Notes: generated by a model not told the origin, from the sequence alone. A stretch of 64,000 nucleotides of DNA from Candidatus Altimarinota bacterium (GCA_028689205.1 JAQTWP010000003.1:1-64000), one strand, 5' to 3'; shown: positions 11,869 through 23,215, counted from the stretch's first letter. Numbers and translations are program-made.

Positions 11869-12472
11869 AGAAATTTTAAGTCAAGAACAGTTATCTCTAC
11901 TAAGTTTGGTAAAAGAATTCAAAACAAACTATTATTTGGTTTGATGAACAGCTATTGCGCTTTATCTTTGACATAGAAAAAGTATTGATTTTGACCTTTT
12001 TTCTACAAAGCCAATAAGCCATACAAGAATAATCGCTACGATCAAAAAATACTGATATTCAATTACTAAAACACTTATAAAAAATGAAAATGAACTCACT
12101 ATAATTATAGACTGAGTAAAATTCACTTTTCTCTACTTCCCTTTTAATATTAACTGAACAGTGTCAATTCTACCATGAGTTAAATCACTTGAACTTATTG
12201 AATTATGAGCGCTCAAGGCTTATGCCATTTGAAGAAGATCCAAATGGAAAGATTATGTAGATATGTATTTACTCCTCAAAAACCATTTCTCTATTTCACA
12301 AATCTCTCTAAAAGCAGATGAAATATTCTCTTGAGCATTCAATGAAAAAATATTCAGAGAACAATTGTGTTATTTCGAGGATATAGACTATACCGAAGAA
12401 GTTGATTACATTTGAATTAATCAGAATCAAGAAAATATCAAAGATTATCTACTTAAAATAGCCACTGTGTAA
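11861..12472 (+). CDS. AbiEii/AbiGii-type nucleotidyltransferase toxin
   Basis: A 203-residue protein of the nucleotidyltransferase AbiEii/AbiGii family (DUF1814), toxins of type IV systems that modify tRNA or other nucleic-acid targets. The N-terminus carries the hallmark YLVGGTAIALYLGHRKSIDF with the catalytic GG (both TGA) and the DFDLFS metal-binding aspartates. Later motifs RSKWKDYVDMYLL fit the family's DxxD region. The start overlaps the upstream gene's stop. A 3' repeat (copy A) begins immediately downstream. Confidence 0.85.
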
Positions 12473-12493
12473 TTTACTCTACTTGGTATCTAC

Positions 12494-12715
12494 AAATACA
12501 TAACCAATCTATCTCATTCTATTACCGAACTACAATTAAAACAATTAAGAGAAATAACTATTAATAATATCAGTCTAGATAAATCCTGCTCTAAGTTAGG
12601 TGACCAAAAATACGGTAAAAATCTTTCATGCAATGATGCAATAGTTTTTTAGTAATTTATTTTGATTATTAAGGAGTTTTTATATAATCTTTGGGTTTAA
12701 AAAATAATTTAATTT
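12494..12715 (+). repeat. Cassette repeat 1, copy A (contains promoter)
   Basis: First of four related copies (A, B 14361, C 15176, D 16417). Conserved blocks are ATTCTATTACCG, AATTAAGAGAAATAACTATT, ACGGTAAAAATCTTTCATGC and TAGTTTTTTAGTAAT. It ends in TTTTGA, 17 bases, TATAAT at about 12660-12688, so it can drive the following gene. A and C remain alike beyond the promoter into the rhuM reading frame. A frame with SHSITELQLKQLREITIN is open in A, but the other copies are not consistent with a protein, so I call it non-coding. Confidence 0.8.
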
Positions 12716-12882
12716 ATGAAAACAGGTTTAAAAATAAGAAATTTTACAGCTGAATTTTTAATATTTACATCAAATAATTGATAAAACTCAATAGAAGTAA
12801 GATTTGAAAATGAAAATATTTGACTTACACAAAAAAACAAAATATGTAACTTACTATTTGAAGAAATTCTCAAAAATTAAAC
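12716..12882 (+). pseudogene. rhuM pseudogene with internal deletion
   Basis: The first ~40 codons match the intact rhuM at 15395 (MKTGLKIRN, AEFLIFTSNN, SIEVRFENENI), but GAA is changed to TAA within NNGENS. At a run CACAAAAAA the sequence jumps about 530 bases ahead to the part of the intact gene that reads KKQNMGLTTWRNS, then ends. CACAAAAAA stands at both deletion ends in the intact gene (15507 and 16037). The remnant is therefore an internally deleted, stop-containing duplicate. It keeps the same promoter-bearing repeat upstream. Confidence 0.85.
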
Positions 12883-12995
12883 ATTTTTTGATAATTGAAG
12901 TAGATGAAGATTTATAAACAATAAAATTAAACTAAAATTTGACTCTATTCCAAATAAATATATAATTTGTTGGAATATATTCTAATTATCATACA

Positions 12996-14192
12996 ATGAA
13001 AACATTTTTTGAAATACAAAAAAATTTACTAGACAATAATTTTACTAATGTAAGAGATATATTTAGTGAAATAGATTTTGAACAAAGATTAGTCGGTATA
13101 ATCTGACCTAGATGAGTTTGAAAAACAACAATTCTTATAAAATATTTATGACTGAATAACTTATCAAATTCTTTATATATTTCAGCAGACAATATTTATT
13201 TTCTGGAAAATAAATTATTTGATTTTGCAATAAAATTTAAAAATGAATATGATTGAAAAATTTTAATAATTGATGAAATTCATAAATATAAAAATTGGCA
13301 ACAAGAATTAAAAAATATTTATGATAGTTTTCCAGAAATTAAGATTGTTTTTTCCTGAAGTTCTAGTATTGATTTGAAAAGTTGAAACTATGATTTATCA
13401 AGAAGAGCTAAATTATATTATGTAAATTGATTTAGTTTTAGAGAGTTTATTAATTATAAATATAATCAGAATCTAAGAAAATATCAATTAAATGAAATTT
13501 TGAATAATCATCTAGAAATAAGCCAAAAATTACCAAATATTCCAATAATTAAATATTTTAAAGAATATTTAGAGAGTTGATATTATCCATACTATGTTAA
13601 TGAAAAACAAAAAGATAATTTAAAAATTATAGAAACAATAAATAAAACTATTTATGATGATATTGCTAATTATTACAATGTAAAAACTGAAAATCTAATT
13701 TATTTTAAAAAAATTCTTAATTATTTAAGCATAATTTCTCCTTGAGAAATTAATTCAAATAAAATTTCAAAAACCTTAGAAATAGATAACAAAACAGTAA
13801 ATACATATTTGGAAATACTAGAAAAATGATGATTGATTAGATTTCTATTAAAAGATACAAATTGATATAATGTCATGAAAAATACTTCAAAAATTTATAT
13901 TGATAATACAAATTTGATATACGCTATAAATGCAAATTTATTACAAGAAATAAAAATATGATTAATAAGAGAAACTTTTTTTATAAATTCTATACAAAAT
14001 AGTAAAAACAGCATTGTCCATAGTAAAATGTGAGATTTTAAAATTTATGATGATATATTTGAAATATGATGAAAAAATAAAACATTTAAACAAATAAAAG
14101 ATATAAGAACTAATTCATTTCTTGTGTTAGATGATATAATTGTTTGAGAAAAAAATATTATTCCATTATATTTATTCTGATTACTAAATTAG
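12996..14192 (+). CDS. AAA_14/DUF4143-type ATPase
   Basis: A 398-residue ATPase. Walker A is GPRGVGKTT near residue 34, with TGA for all three glycines; Walker B is ILIIDEIHKYKNW around 91, followed by the sensor stretch IVFSGSSS. This is the pattern of the AAA_14 plus DUF4143 proteins, which are common and variable in bacteria and archaea but poorly characterised. The C-terminal half contains a predicted helix-turn-helix-like stretch (NKISKTLEIDNKTVNTYLEIL) typical of DUF4143. The expected C-terminal nuclease-like region (KIGRLSSGKEIDF in the paralogue at 23405) is weak here. Base composition is extremely AT-rich. Confidence 0.85.
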
Positions 14193-14360
14193 AATAAATA
14201 TAGAACTTATGTTTTGTTTTAAAATTTATTAAATTATTTGAATTAGTTGATTTTTTAATTTATATATATCATTATTTTTTATAAACATTGAGCTATTTGA
14301 AAGATTAAAGAAATGATTATAAAACTATAACATTGTAATTAAACTATGTTATAAAAATTA

Positions 14361-14579
14361 ATATCACCGTACTACAAACAATTCATAAATACATAATTAA
14401 TCTATCTCATTCTATTACCGAACTACAATTAAGACAATTAAGAGAAATAACTATTAATATATCAATCTAGATAAATCTTGCTCTAGGTTCGGTGAACATA
14501 AATACAGTAAAATCTTTCATGCAATGATGTAATAGTTTTTTAGTAATTTATTTTGAAAAAATGATATGCTGAGTATAAT
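14361..14579 (+). repeat. Cassette repeat 1, copy B (contains promoter)
   Basis: The second copy, starting ATATCACCGTACTACAAA like copy D and keeping the ATTCTATTACCG and AATTAAGAGAAATAACTATT blocks. It ends in TTTTGA, 17 bases, TATAAT (14552-14580), about 25 bases before the small gene pair at 14606. The 160 bases between the previous gene and this copy hold a small ATAACAT/ATGTTAT hairpin and nothing else visible. Confidence 0.8.
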
Positions 14580-14605
14580 ATATCCAGTAATAATAAAAAA
14601 TTCTT

Positions 14606-14746
14606 ATGAAAAATAATGATAATTTCACAATTAATGAGGCAAGGAAAATATCTAAAGATTTTATGCTGAATCAAGCTGAAATATTGAAGATTGATTTAAT
14701 TAACGATAAGATTAAATTCGAAAAACAAAAACTAGCTCATGTATAA
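14606..14746 (+). CDS. Small putative antitoxin
   Basis: A 46-residue, charged protein (NNDNFTINEARKISKDFMLN...) with no TGA codon and no known motif. It is preceded by its own promoter in repeat copy B and overlaps the next gene by eight bases (ATGTATAA), the same arrangement as the AbiEii pair. Size, charge and coupling suggest the antitoxin half of a two-gene module, but this rests on context only. Confidence 0.55.
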   Translation: MKNNDNFTINEARKISKDFMLNQAEILKIDLINDKIKFEKQKLAHV

Positions 14747-15086
14747 AATTATTGTAACAAAGAATTTTATTGATAAAATAAATAGTTTTACTGTATATAT
14801 GAAAGATTATTATAGGAATATTTTTTCAAATACTTGAATTTATAGCGAAAAAGACATTATCAAGGCATATATTAAAACTTACGAAGAATTACAAGATTCA
14901 ATATATTTAGAAGTCGAAAAAATTGCTAATAATTGATTAATATGAAGAAAGATAATTAAATCAGAATGAAATTTGGAAATATCAATTATTACTTTTCAAA
15001 AAAGAAGTTATTCTATATCTTTTTATTCTATAAAAGATTCTGTAAATAAAGTCATAGAAATATATGATATAATAATTAAAACTTAA
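14739..15086 (+). CDS. Small putative toxin
   Basis: A 115-residue protein beginning MYKIIVTKNFIDKIN, a start reminiscent of RelE/ParE-fold toxins, with a later beta-rich stretch EISIITFQKRSYSISF. I cannot place it in a family with confidence. It overlaps the preceding small gene by eight bases and is followed after ~90 bases by repeat copy C. The frame uses TGA for glycine three to four times. Confidence 0.55.
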
Positions 15087-15175
15087 AACGAACAGAAAAA
15101 ATATATATTCAGGTTTGTTATTTATTATCTAGTGATAATTTTTATAAAAAATTCACTTACAATAAAATACTTATT

Positions 15176-15394
15176 AAGACATAACCAATCTAACATATTC
15201 TATTACCGGACTACAATTAATACAATTAAGAGAAATAACTATTAATATATCAATCTAGATAAATCTTGTTCTAAATTCAGCGACTAAAAATACGGTAAAA
15301 ATCTTTCATGCAATGATGTAATAGTTTTTAGTAATAAATTTTGATCATTAAGGAGTTTTTATATAATCTTTGGGTTTAAAAAATAATTTAATTT
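15176..15394 (+). repeat. Cassette repeat 1, copy C (contains promoter)
   Basis: The third copy. From TTGATCATTAAGGAG through TATATAATCTTTGGGTTTAA it is nearly identical to copy A, and both are followed by a rhuM reading frame, so repeat plus gene were duplicated together. TTTTGA and TATAAT are 17 bases apart. Confidence 0.8.
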
Positions 15395-16405
15395 ATGAAA
15401 ACAGGTTTAAAAATAAGAAATTCTACGGCTGAATTTTTAATATTTACATCAAATAATTGAGAAAACTCAATAGAAGTAAGATTTGAAAATGAAAATATTT
15501 GGCTTACACAAAAAATGATGTGAGTTTTATTTGATGTTTCAATTCCCAATATAAACGAACATTTAAAAAATATTTTTAATTCTTGAGAATTAAATGAAAA
15601 TTGAACTATTAGGAAATTCTTAATAGTTCAAAAAGAGTGAAATAGAGATGTTTCTAGAGAAATAGAACATTATAATCTTGAAACTATAATTGCAATTTGA
15701 TTTAAAATAAATTCTTCCAGAGCTGTAGAATTTAGAAGATGGGCAAATAGAGTTTTAAAAGAATTTAGTATAAAATGATTTGTACTTGATAAAGAAAGAC
15801 TAAAAAATTGAAACTATCTTTGAGAGCAATATTTTGAAGTTTTACTTTTAGAAATAAAAGAGATAAGAGCAAGTGAAAGAAAGTTTTATCAAAAAATTAC
15901 AGATATTTTTGCTACTTCCTTGGATTATGATAGTAATTCTGAAACTACAAAAAAATTCTTTGCAACAGTACAAAATAAACTTCATTTTGCTATTCATTGA
16001 AAAACAGCATCAGAAATAATAACAATAAGAGCAAATCACAAAAAACAAAATATGTGACTTACTACTTGGAGAAATTCTCCAGATGGTAAAATTATAAAAT
16101 CTGATGTAAGTATTGCTAAAAATTATCTAGAAAAAGAAGAACTTTTGGCTCTAGATAGAATAGTTAATATGTATCTTGATTACGGTGAAGATCAAGCGGC
16201 AAGGAAAATTCCGATGACGATGGAAGATTGGGAATCTAAACTCAATGCTTTCTTACAATTTAATGAGAGAGAAATACTTTCTTGAAGTTGAAAAATAACT
16301 CAAGCTATTGCAAAAGCTTTTGCTGAAAGTGAATTTGAAATATATAGAGTGATTCAAGATAAATTATATGAAAGTGATTTTGATAAATTATTAAAAGAGA
16401 TTTAA
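15395..16405 (+). CDS. rhuM: RhuM family protein
   Basis: A 336-residue member of the RhuM (virulence RhuM) family, named after a Salmonella pathogenicity-island gene; its biochemical role is not known. Seen: IEVRFENENIWLTQKMMGVLF, the N-terminal motif of the family; INEHLKNIF; REIEHYNLETIIAIGFKINS; EFRRWANRVLKEF; a middle KNYLEKEELLALDRIVNMYLDY; and MTMEDWESKLNAFL near the end. All are standard in full-length RhuM proteins. The promoter lies in repeat copy C and copy D begins 12 bases after the stop. A truncated relative lies at 12716. Such genes are common in mobile or defence-like contexts. Confidence 0.9.
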
Positions 16406-16416
16406 ATAACAATGAA

Positions 16417-16637
16417 ATATCACCGTACTACAAATAATTCATAAATACATAATTAACTTAACTCATTCTATTACCGAATTACAATTAATACAATTAAGAG
16501 AAATAACTATTAATATATCAATCTCGATAAATCTTGCTCTAAGTTCAGCTACCAAAAATACGGTAAAAATCTTTCATGCAATGATGCAATAGTTTTTTAG
16601 TAATAAATTTTGATTATTAAGGAGTTTTTATATAATC
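16417..16637 (+). repeat. Cassette repeat 1, copy D (contains promoter)
   Basis: The fourth copy, between rhuM and the glycan operon. It contains the same ATTCTATTACCG, ACGGTAAAAATCTTTCATGC and TAGTTTTTTAGTAAT blocks and the TTTTGA-17-TATAAT promoter, here positioned to transcribe the epimerase gene at 16663 and the glycan genes behind it. Confidence 0.8.
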
Positions 16638-16662
16638 AGTTGCATTATTTTAAGAAATAAAT

Positions 16663-17586
16663 ATGAAAAAAATATTTGTTACTTGATGAGCTTGATTTAT
16701 TTGAAGGAATTTGATAAGAAATCTAATTAAAATTTCTGAATTTCAAGTCACGTCAATTGATAATAATTATAGATGGAGCAATGATGAATTTGCAAAAAAT
16801 TGAATAGACGAGAATAATTTAAAAATAATTAACTGAGATATTTGTAACAAAGAACTTATTAATGAACTTATTAATGAAAATGATATAATTATCCATTTAG
16901 CTTGAATTTCTCAAGTTATAACATCAATTAATAATCCTGATTTAACTTTTGAATACAATGTTATTTGAACAAAAAATATTGTGGATTTCTGTACAAAATA
17001 TAAGAAAAAATTGATTTTTTCTTCTTCAAGAGAAGTATATTGAACTGCTAAATATATGCCTATTGACTTACTACATCCATTAAATCAAGAAAATCCGTAT
17101 TGAGCCTCAAAAATTATATGAGAAAGTCTAATAAAATCATATTCCAATTCCTTTTGACTTGAATATATAATATTTAGATTTGCGAATGTATATTGACAAT
17201 GAGATAAATGAAGAGTAATTCCAATATTTATAGATAAAATGAAGAACAATGAGGATATTACTATTTATTGAAATGATAAAATAATTGATTTTGTATATAT
17301 TGATGATATTGTACAAGCAATATATAAAGTGATATTAAGAGATGATATAGTAAATGAAACATTCAATTTATGAACCTGAGTAGAATGTACATTACAAGAA
17401 TTAGCTAAAAAATTATTAAATATTACTGGAAGTAATTCGAAATTGATATTTGAGAACAATAGAAAATGAGAGGTAGATAAGTTTTGTGCTGATATATCAT
17501 ATACAAAAGAAAAATTAGATTGGAACCCAGAAATTGATTTAAAACTATGATTAAATAATACTATTAATTGAATTAATACTAAATAA
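16663..17586 (+). CDS. NAD-dependent sugar-nucleotide epimerase/dehydratase
   Basis: A 307-residue extended short-chain dehydrogenase. The Rossmann motif is FVTGGAGFIG (residues 4-13, most glycines TGA), NAD-binding acid at SIDNNY, then HLAGISQV, FSSSREVYG for the catalytic Ser region and PYGASK with the catalytic Tyr-x3-Lys. Later VYIDDI and FNLGTG are typical of UDP-glucose 4-epimerase-like enzymes. With UDP-galactopyranose mutase next (four bases on), a UDP-galactose-supplying epimerase is a reasonable but unproven guess. First gene of the glycan operon. Confidence 0.88.
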
Positions 17587-17589
17587 TAT

Positions 17590-18696
17590 ATGAAATACGA
17601 TTATCTTATTGTATGAACATGACTCTCTTGAGTAGTTCTTTGAGAAAGAATTACTTCTGAACTTAATAAAAAGGTTTTAATAATAGACAAAAGAAATCAC
17701 ATCTGATGAAATTGTTTTGATTATATTGATGATGAAACAAAGATTACAGTTCATAAATACTGACCTCATGTATTCCATACATCACACGAAGATGTTTGGG
17801 AATACTTATCCAAATATACAAAATGGGAACCATTTATCTATAATGTAAAAGCGATAATAGATTCCAAGGAAGTAAGTTTGCCTTTCAATCTTAACTCCAT
17901 TTACCAAATATTCTCACCTGAACTTGCGAAGAAATTGGAAAATGCGCTTATTGATAAGTATTGATATTGAAAAAGGCTTACTGTTTTGGAATTATTGGAA
18001 ACGGATGACAAGGATTTGAAATTTTTGTGAGATTTCGTCAATAAAAAGGTATTCGAATGATATACAAAGAAACAATGGTGAATAGATAGTTCGGAAATAG
18101 ACAGATCCATCCTATCAAGGGTTCCTGTGTTGGTTTCAAGGGATGATTCCTATTTCCAGGATACATATCAAGCTATTCCATCTGAATGATATACCAAGAT
18201 GATTGAAAATATAATAAAATCGAATAATCTTGAAGTTAGGTTAAATACTGACTTAAAAGAATTACAAGGAATTGAGTTCGATAAAATAATATACACCGGT
18301 CCGATTGATGAATATTATGATTATAAATTCTGAAAGCTTCCTTATAGAAGCCTTGATTTTGATTTCAGAAAATATGAAAAAGAATTCTATCAATCCTGAC
18401 CACAGATAAATTATCCAAATAATCATAGCTTCACCAGAATTGTCGAATACAAATACTATTTAAGCGAAAAATCAGATTCAACAATAATTTCATTGGAATA
18501 TCCAAAAGAATATATAATCTGACAAAATGATGCGTATTACCCAATCATTAATGAAAAGAATAACGAATTATACAACCGATACCTTAATGAATCCAAAACC
18601 GATGATAAAGTGATTTTCGCTTGAAGATTGTGACAATACAAATACTTTAATATGGATCAGACTGTAAAAAATGCTTTAGATTTTATAATTAACTAA
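17590..18696 (+). CDS. glf: UDP-galactopyranose mutase
   Basis: A 368-residue FAD enzyme that converts UDP-galactopyranose to UDP-galactofuranose. Seen: the FAD-binding YLIVGTGLSG (residues 4-13), DKRNHIGGNCFD, KYGPHVFHTSHEDVW, PFNLNSIYQI, FVNKKVFEGYTKKQWG, RIPV-type RVPV, RDDSYFQDTYQAIP, YRSLDFDF and FAGRLGQYKYFNMDQ. All are diagnostic for Glf. It indicates galactofuranose in the surface glycan of this cell. It is coupled to the epimerase upstream and the glycosyltransferase-like gene downstream. Confidence 0.97.
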
Positions 18697-18702
18697 ACCG
18701 TT

Positions 18703-19767
18703 ATGCTAAAAGTGAGTAGCGATTCGATAATTTATGTTTTTTGCCCTTCAAAAACAGTTACTTGATGACCTGAATGTTTACATCAGCTTGCATTCAAATT
18801 AAATAAACTTTGATACAATGCAAAAATGGTTTATTATCCCAAGATAGATAATCCCATGCCAGAAGTTTACAATAAATATTACCCGAATATTGATAGTGTA
18901 TTTTGCGATTGAGTTATTGAGAATGAAAATAATTTCATAGTAGTGCCTGAAATTTCAGTAAAACTATTGGATCAATTCAAAAATATCAATAAATCAATAT
19001 GGTGGCTAAGTGTTGATAATGCTGAAAAGAAAATCGGCAAATTAATTGATAACGCTTTTTTCTTAAAGATATTCAATAAACTAAATATCTTTACAACAAA
19101 AAATAATTTTTTTAATAGATTGTATGGCTATATTAAGTACATTTTAGCTAAAAAAATCTGAAAAATAAACTTTCCAGATAACAGAGATATTGTTCATTTT
19201 TATCAAAGCAAATACGCAGAAAACTTTGTATTGAAAAACAAATGAAAACATTTAGTTTATCCTCTTAAAGACTATATAAATCAAGAATTTATCATTAATT
19301 CAGGCTATGAAATATCTGAAAAAGAGAATATCATAGTATATAATCCTTTCAAATGAATTCAATACACTACTGAATTAATACAAAAATACTGAACTGAGTT
19401 TAAATTCGTTCCTATTAAAAATATGACTCCGAAAGAGGTTCAGTTATTATTAAAAAGGGCAAAAGTATATATAGATTTCTGAAATCATCCATGAAGAGAT
19501 AGGATACCAAGAGAAGCTGCACTTCAATGATGCTGTATAATTACAAATACAAATTGATCTGCTTGATTTTTTGAAGATATTCCAATTTTAAATAAATATA
19601 TTTTTGAAGAATTTGATTCAAAAAGAGTATATGAAGCTATTGTAAATATTTTTAATAACTACAATGATAATATCAATGATTTTGAATATTATAGAGAGAA
19701 GATATTGAAATGAGAAGAAACGTTTGAAAACCAAATTTTAGATATATTTATTCGAGAGAATGCCTAA
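18703..19767 (+). CDS. Glycosyltransferase-like protein of the glycan operon
   Basis: A 354-residue soluble protein. The C-terminal half has the donor-binding pattern of GT-B enzymes, YIDFGNHPGRDRIPREAALQ followed by CCIITNTNGSAGFFEDIPI, as in capsule glycosyltransferases of the group-1-like type. The N-terminal half (VFCPSKTVTGGPE, VVPEISV) fits an acceptor domain. The last eight bases overlap the next gene (ATGCCTAA). The specificity is unknown. Confidence 0.7.
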
Positions 19768-20710
19768 AATCTCAATAATAACAACTACATATAAACATGA
19801 GAAATTCATTTCTCAGACTATAGAATCAATTCTCAATCAGACTTTTACCGATTGGGAATTATTGATTTGAGATGATTCTGCTAATAATGAAACTTGGAAT
19901 ATTGTGCAAAAATATATGAATAACTTTCCTGATAAGATAAAAGCATGGCATAATTCACCTAATAAATGATTAGTTGATAATATGAATTTTCTTATTTCTC
20001 AATCTTCTTCTGAAAGTAAATATATAGCATTCCTTGAGTGAGATGATTTATATACTATGGATAACTTAGAAAAAAAACTAAAAGTATTTCAAACTTATCC
20101 GGAAGTTGCTATGGTTTATAACAATCTAGATTTTATTGATTGAGATTGAAAAATTATTGATAAAAATTTTTTAAAGAACGCACCATTTTATCTAAAAAAC
20201 GAAAAACTTACTAAAGAACAATTCATAAAATATGATATTCTTTACTGATCGTTCTCAACATTAATGTTTAAAAAAGACATTCTATTAAAAGAAAAGATAA
20301 TTAATTCAACAAGTGATAAGCTATACTCAGTGTCTGATTGGGATTTATTTTTTAGAATATCTACAAAATATAATTGTTATTGAATTGAGGATTCTATGAC
20401 CTTATATAGAAGGCATAATGGAAATTTAACACTAAATAATGAAAGAATAGTTAATGATTTTATTATTTATTTGGAAAATTTTATGGATATAGAAAAAACT
20501 AGTTCATACTATTATAAATTGTATAATTTTAAGACCTATATTAACTATCTTAATTTTAATAGATTTAAGACAATATATTTTTGAATTATTTCTTTTAAAT
20601 ACTCATTCAAGAATAATTATATACAAAGACTAGGAATGATTTTTTTATCTTTTTTACCAAGGAATGTTAATATATATATCTACAATAAAAATAAACATAA
20701 ATATTTTTAA
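19760..20710 (+). CDS. Family 2 glycosyltransferase
   Basis: A 316-residue GT-A enzyme. It starts MPKISIITTTYKHEKFISQT, then SILNQTFTDWELLIGDD with the first nucleotide-sugar-binding Asp, FLEGDDLYTM carrying the DxD-like site, and SDWDLFFRIS for the acceptor region. The C-terminus has a hydrophobic stretch. It is a close paralogue of the gene at 22259, with which it shares long runs. It probably adds a hexose to the galactofuranose-containing glycan. Confidence 0.9.
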
Positions 20711-20805
20711 TTAAAAAATTCTACATAAATGATAATTAAGTTGATTTATTTAATTAAAAAAGTAAAAATATAAGGACAATAATATTTAATTTTTAAAAAA
20801 ATAGC

Positions 20806-21492
20806 ATGGAATTTTGAAAAATTGTAAAAAATTTCTTCCAAAAAGTATGATTTGATGTTTCATATTACAATAAAAATAGCAACAAATGGCTTATTGATTT
20901 GTGAATAAATACAGTTATAGATGTCTGAGCAAATGAATGACAATATGCAAGTGAAATTCATTCAATGCTTCCCCAAGCAAAAATATATTCATTTGAGCCT
21001 ATAAAAAACTGTTTTGATATTTTATCAAAAACTATAAATTGATATTGAGAGGCTTTTAATTATTGATTGTGAGAAGAAAATAAAGAAGTAATATTTTATC
21101 ATAATGAATCCTCCGCAAGTTCTTCTATTCTTAAAATGAATGATTTACACAAAGATATTTTCACATATACAAAGAATGAATTTGAAGAAAAAATATATAT
21201 AAAAAAATTAGATGATATTAAAATAGAATGTAATTCTAATATCTTATTAAAAATTGATGTTCAATGATATGAAAAACAAGTATTAGAATGATGAATAAAT
21301 TTTTTAAAAAAAGTCAAAGTTGTAACACTTGAAACTAATTTTTTTAAATTATATGAATGAGCACCATTGTTCAATGATATCTATATTTTTTTATTAAATA
21401 AATGATTTACATATAGTTGATCACGGTATCAATTACAAAATCCAAATAATTGAGAAATATTACAACAAGATGCTATATTTATTAGAAAATAA
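20806..21492 (+). CDS. FkbM-family SAM-dependent methyltransferase
   Basis: A 228-residue methyltransferase of the FkbM type, which O-methylates sugars or related groups. SAM-binding motif I is VIDVGANEGQYA (around residue 40), followed by YSFEPIKNCF, the FkbM EP motif, and later LLKIDVQGYEKQVLEG and VTLETNF. TGA supplies most of the motif glycines. It sits between two glycosyltransferases, so methylation of a glycan is likely. A gap of 95 AT-rich bases precedes it. Confidence 0.9.
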
Positions 21493-21495
21493 ATA

Positions 21496-22257
21496 ATGAA
21501 ACTTTCAATAATTACTTGTACATACAATAGTGAAAAATATCTTCAAGAATGTATTGATAGTGTTATTTCTCAGAATATTGATAATGAAATATATGAACAT
21601 ATTTTCATTGATTGATTCTCTACAGATTGAACAAAAGACATTATTGAAAAATATATTTCAGATAATCCTCTTAATAAAATTCAATTTTTCCAAAATTCAC
21701 CAAAATGAGTTTATAATGCTATGAATGAATGAATAAAAAAAGCTAATTGAGAATATTTACTATTTTTAAATTCAGATGATTATCTTGCGAATAATTCATT
21801 ATGAGAATATCTCGAGTTTATAAAACAAACAAATAATAGAGATATATATTTCTGAAAAGTCCAATTTTTTAATTCTAATATTCCTAACATTAGAGTAATA
21901 CCAAACTATAATCTAATAAATAGAATTGCATTTAGTATATTTTGATTCAATTCATTAGTTTGTCATCCATGAGCATTGGTTAAGAAAGAGCTTTTCAATA
22001 AATTTTGATATTTTAATGAAAATTATAAAATAATGTCTGATTATGAGTTTTGGATAAAATTAAAAAAGAATAATATTAAATTTACATATTATGATAGATT
22101 AGTGACATTTTTTAGAGAACATGAAAACTCACTTTCAACAACCAATAGAGACATTGCATTAATAGAAAATAATATGATTAGAGAAATGTATTATTGAAAA
22201 TTTTTAGGTAAAATATTGTCTTTATTTACAAAAATAATAGTGAAAATTATAAAATAG
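21496..22257 (+). CDS. Family 2 glycosyltransferase
   Basis: A 253-residue enzyme starting MKLSIITCTYNSEKYLQECI, then HIFIDGFSTDGTKDIIEKYI, GVYNAMNEGIKKANGEYLLF, NSDDYL with the DxD-like site, and KIMSDYEFWIKLKK. This GVYDAMNxG pattern is typical of WcaA/EpsE-like colanic-acid-type transferases. It starts three bases after the FkbM stop and ends directly before the next transferase start, so the genes form one operon. Confidence 0.9.
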
Positions 22258-22258
22258 T

Positions 22259-23215
22259 ATGCCAAAAGTTTCAATAATTACAACGACATATAAGCACGAG
22301 AAATTCATTTCTCAGACAATAGAATCAATACTTAATCAGACTTTCTCTGATTGGGAACTTCTGATTTGAGACGATAATTGACCTGATAAAACTTATGAAG
22401 TAGCTCTAGAATATTCTAAAAAAGATCCTAGGATAAAAGTATGGAAGCATAAAAATAATCTCTGAATAGTAGGTAATACTAATTTTTTACTTTCTAAGGT
22501 ATCAATTGAAAGTGAATATATAGCATTCCTTGAATGAGATGATTTATTTATTCCAGATAATCTAGAGAAGAAACTTTGAATTTTTAATAAATTTCCAGAG
22601 GTTGGGTTGGTTTATAATAATCTTGATTTCATCAATGATAGATGAGAAGTAATTGCCACAAATATATTAAAAAAGGCACCATTTTATTTGAAGAATTCAA
22701 AATTAACTAAAGAACAACTAATTAAATACGAGACTTTTTATGTTTCTTATTCTACTCTTATGTTTCGTAAAGATATTCTCTTAAAAGAAAAAATCAATAA
22801 TCCGACTGATGATAAGTTGTATTCTGTTTCTGATTGGGATTTGTTTTTCAGAATATCAACTATGTATAATTGCTATTGAATTGAAGATTCTATGACATTA
22901 TACAGAAGACATGCTGGTAATTTATCAGGTCAGTATTTGAAACTTTTTAATGATTTAGAAATCCAGATTACTGAATATCTCAAAAACTGATTTATTGATA
23001 AAAAACTTTTTGATTATAAGCTTGCTTTCATCTATATTCTCAGAGCTGTTGCATATCTTGAAATCATGGATAGGAAAAATAGTGTCTGATGCATTATAAA
23101 ATCCTTAAAAATTTCTCCACTTTCTAATCTGTATTATAAAGTTGGAATACTTTGAATCAATATTCTACCTTGATTCTTGATTAAGAAAATACTGAATATT
23201 TTTATCAAGAGATAA
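22259..23215 (+). CDS. Family 2 glycosyltransferase, paralogue of 19760
   Basis: A 318-residue GT-A enzyme with MPKVSIITTTYKHEKFISQT, QTFSDWELLIGDDN, FLEGDDLFIPDNLEKKL and SVSDWDLFFRIS, clearly homologous along its length to the gene at 19760. It has an extra C-terminal helical stretch. The last gene of the + strand glycan run; a copy of repeat family 2 begins six bases after its stop. Confidence 0.9.

Noticed and set aside
12494-12660. Open frame SHSITELQLKQLREITIN in cassette repeat copy A, a possible C-terminal protein fragment
   Set aside because: Copies B and C hit a stop soon after because of a one-base difference, and no start codon is present, so conservation is at DNA level.
22688-22879. 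Separate short gene inside the glycosyltransferase at 22259
   Set aside because: It is just the part of that gene between two TGA glycine codons.
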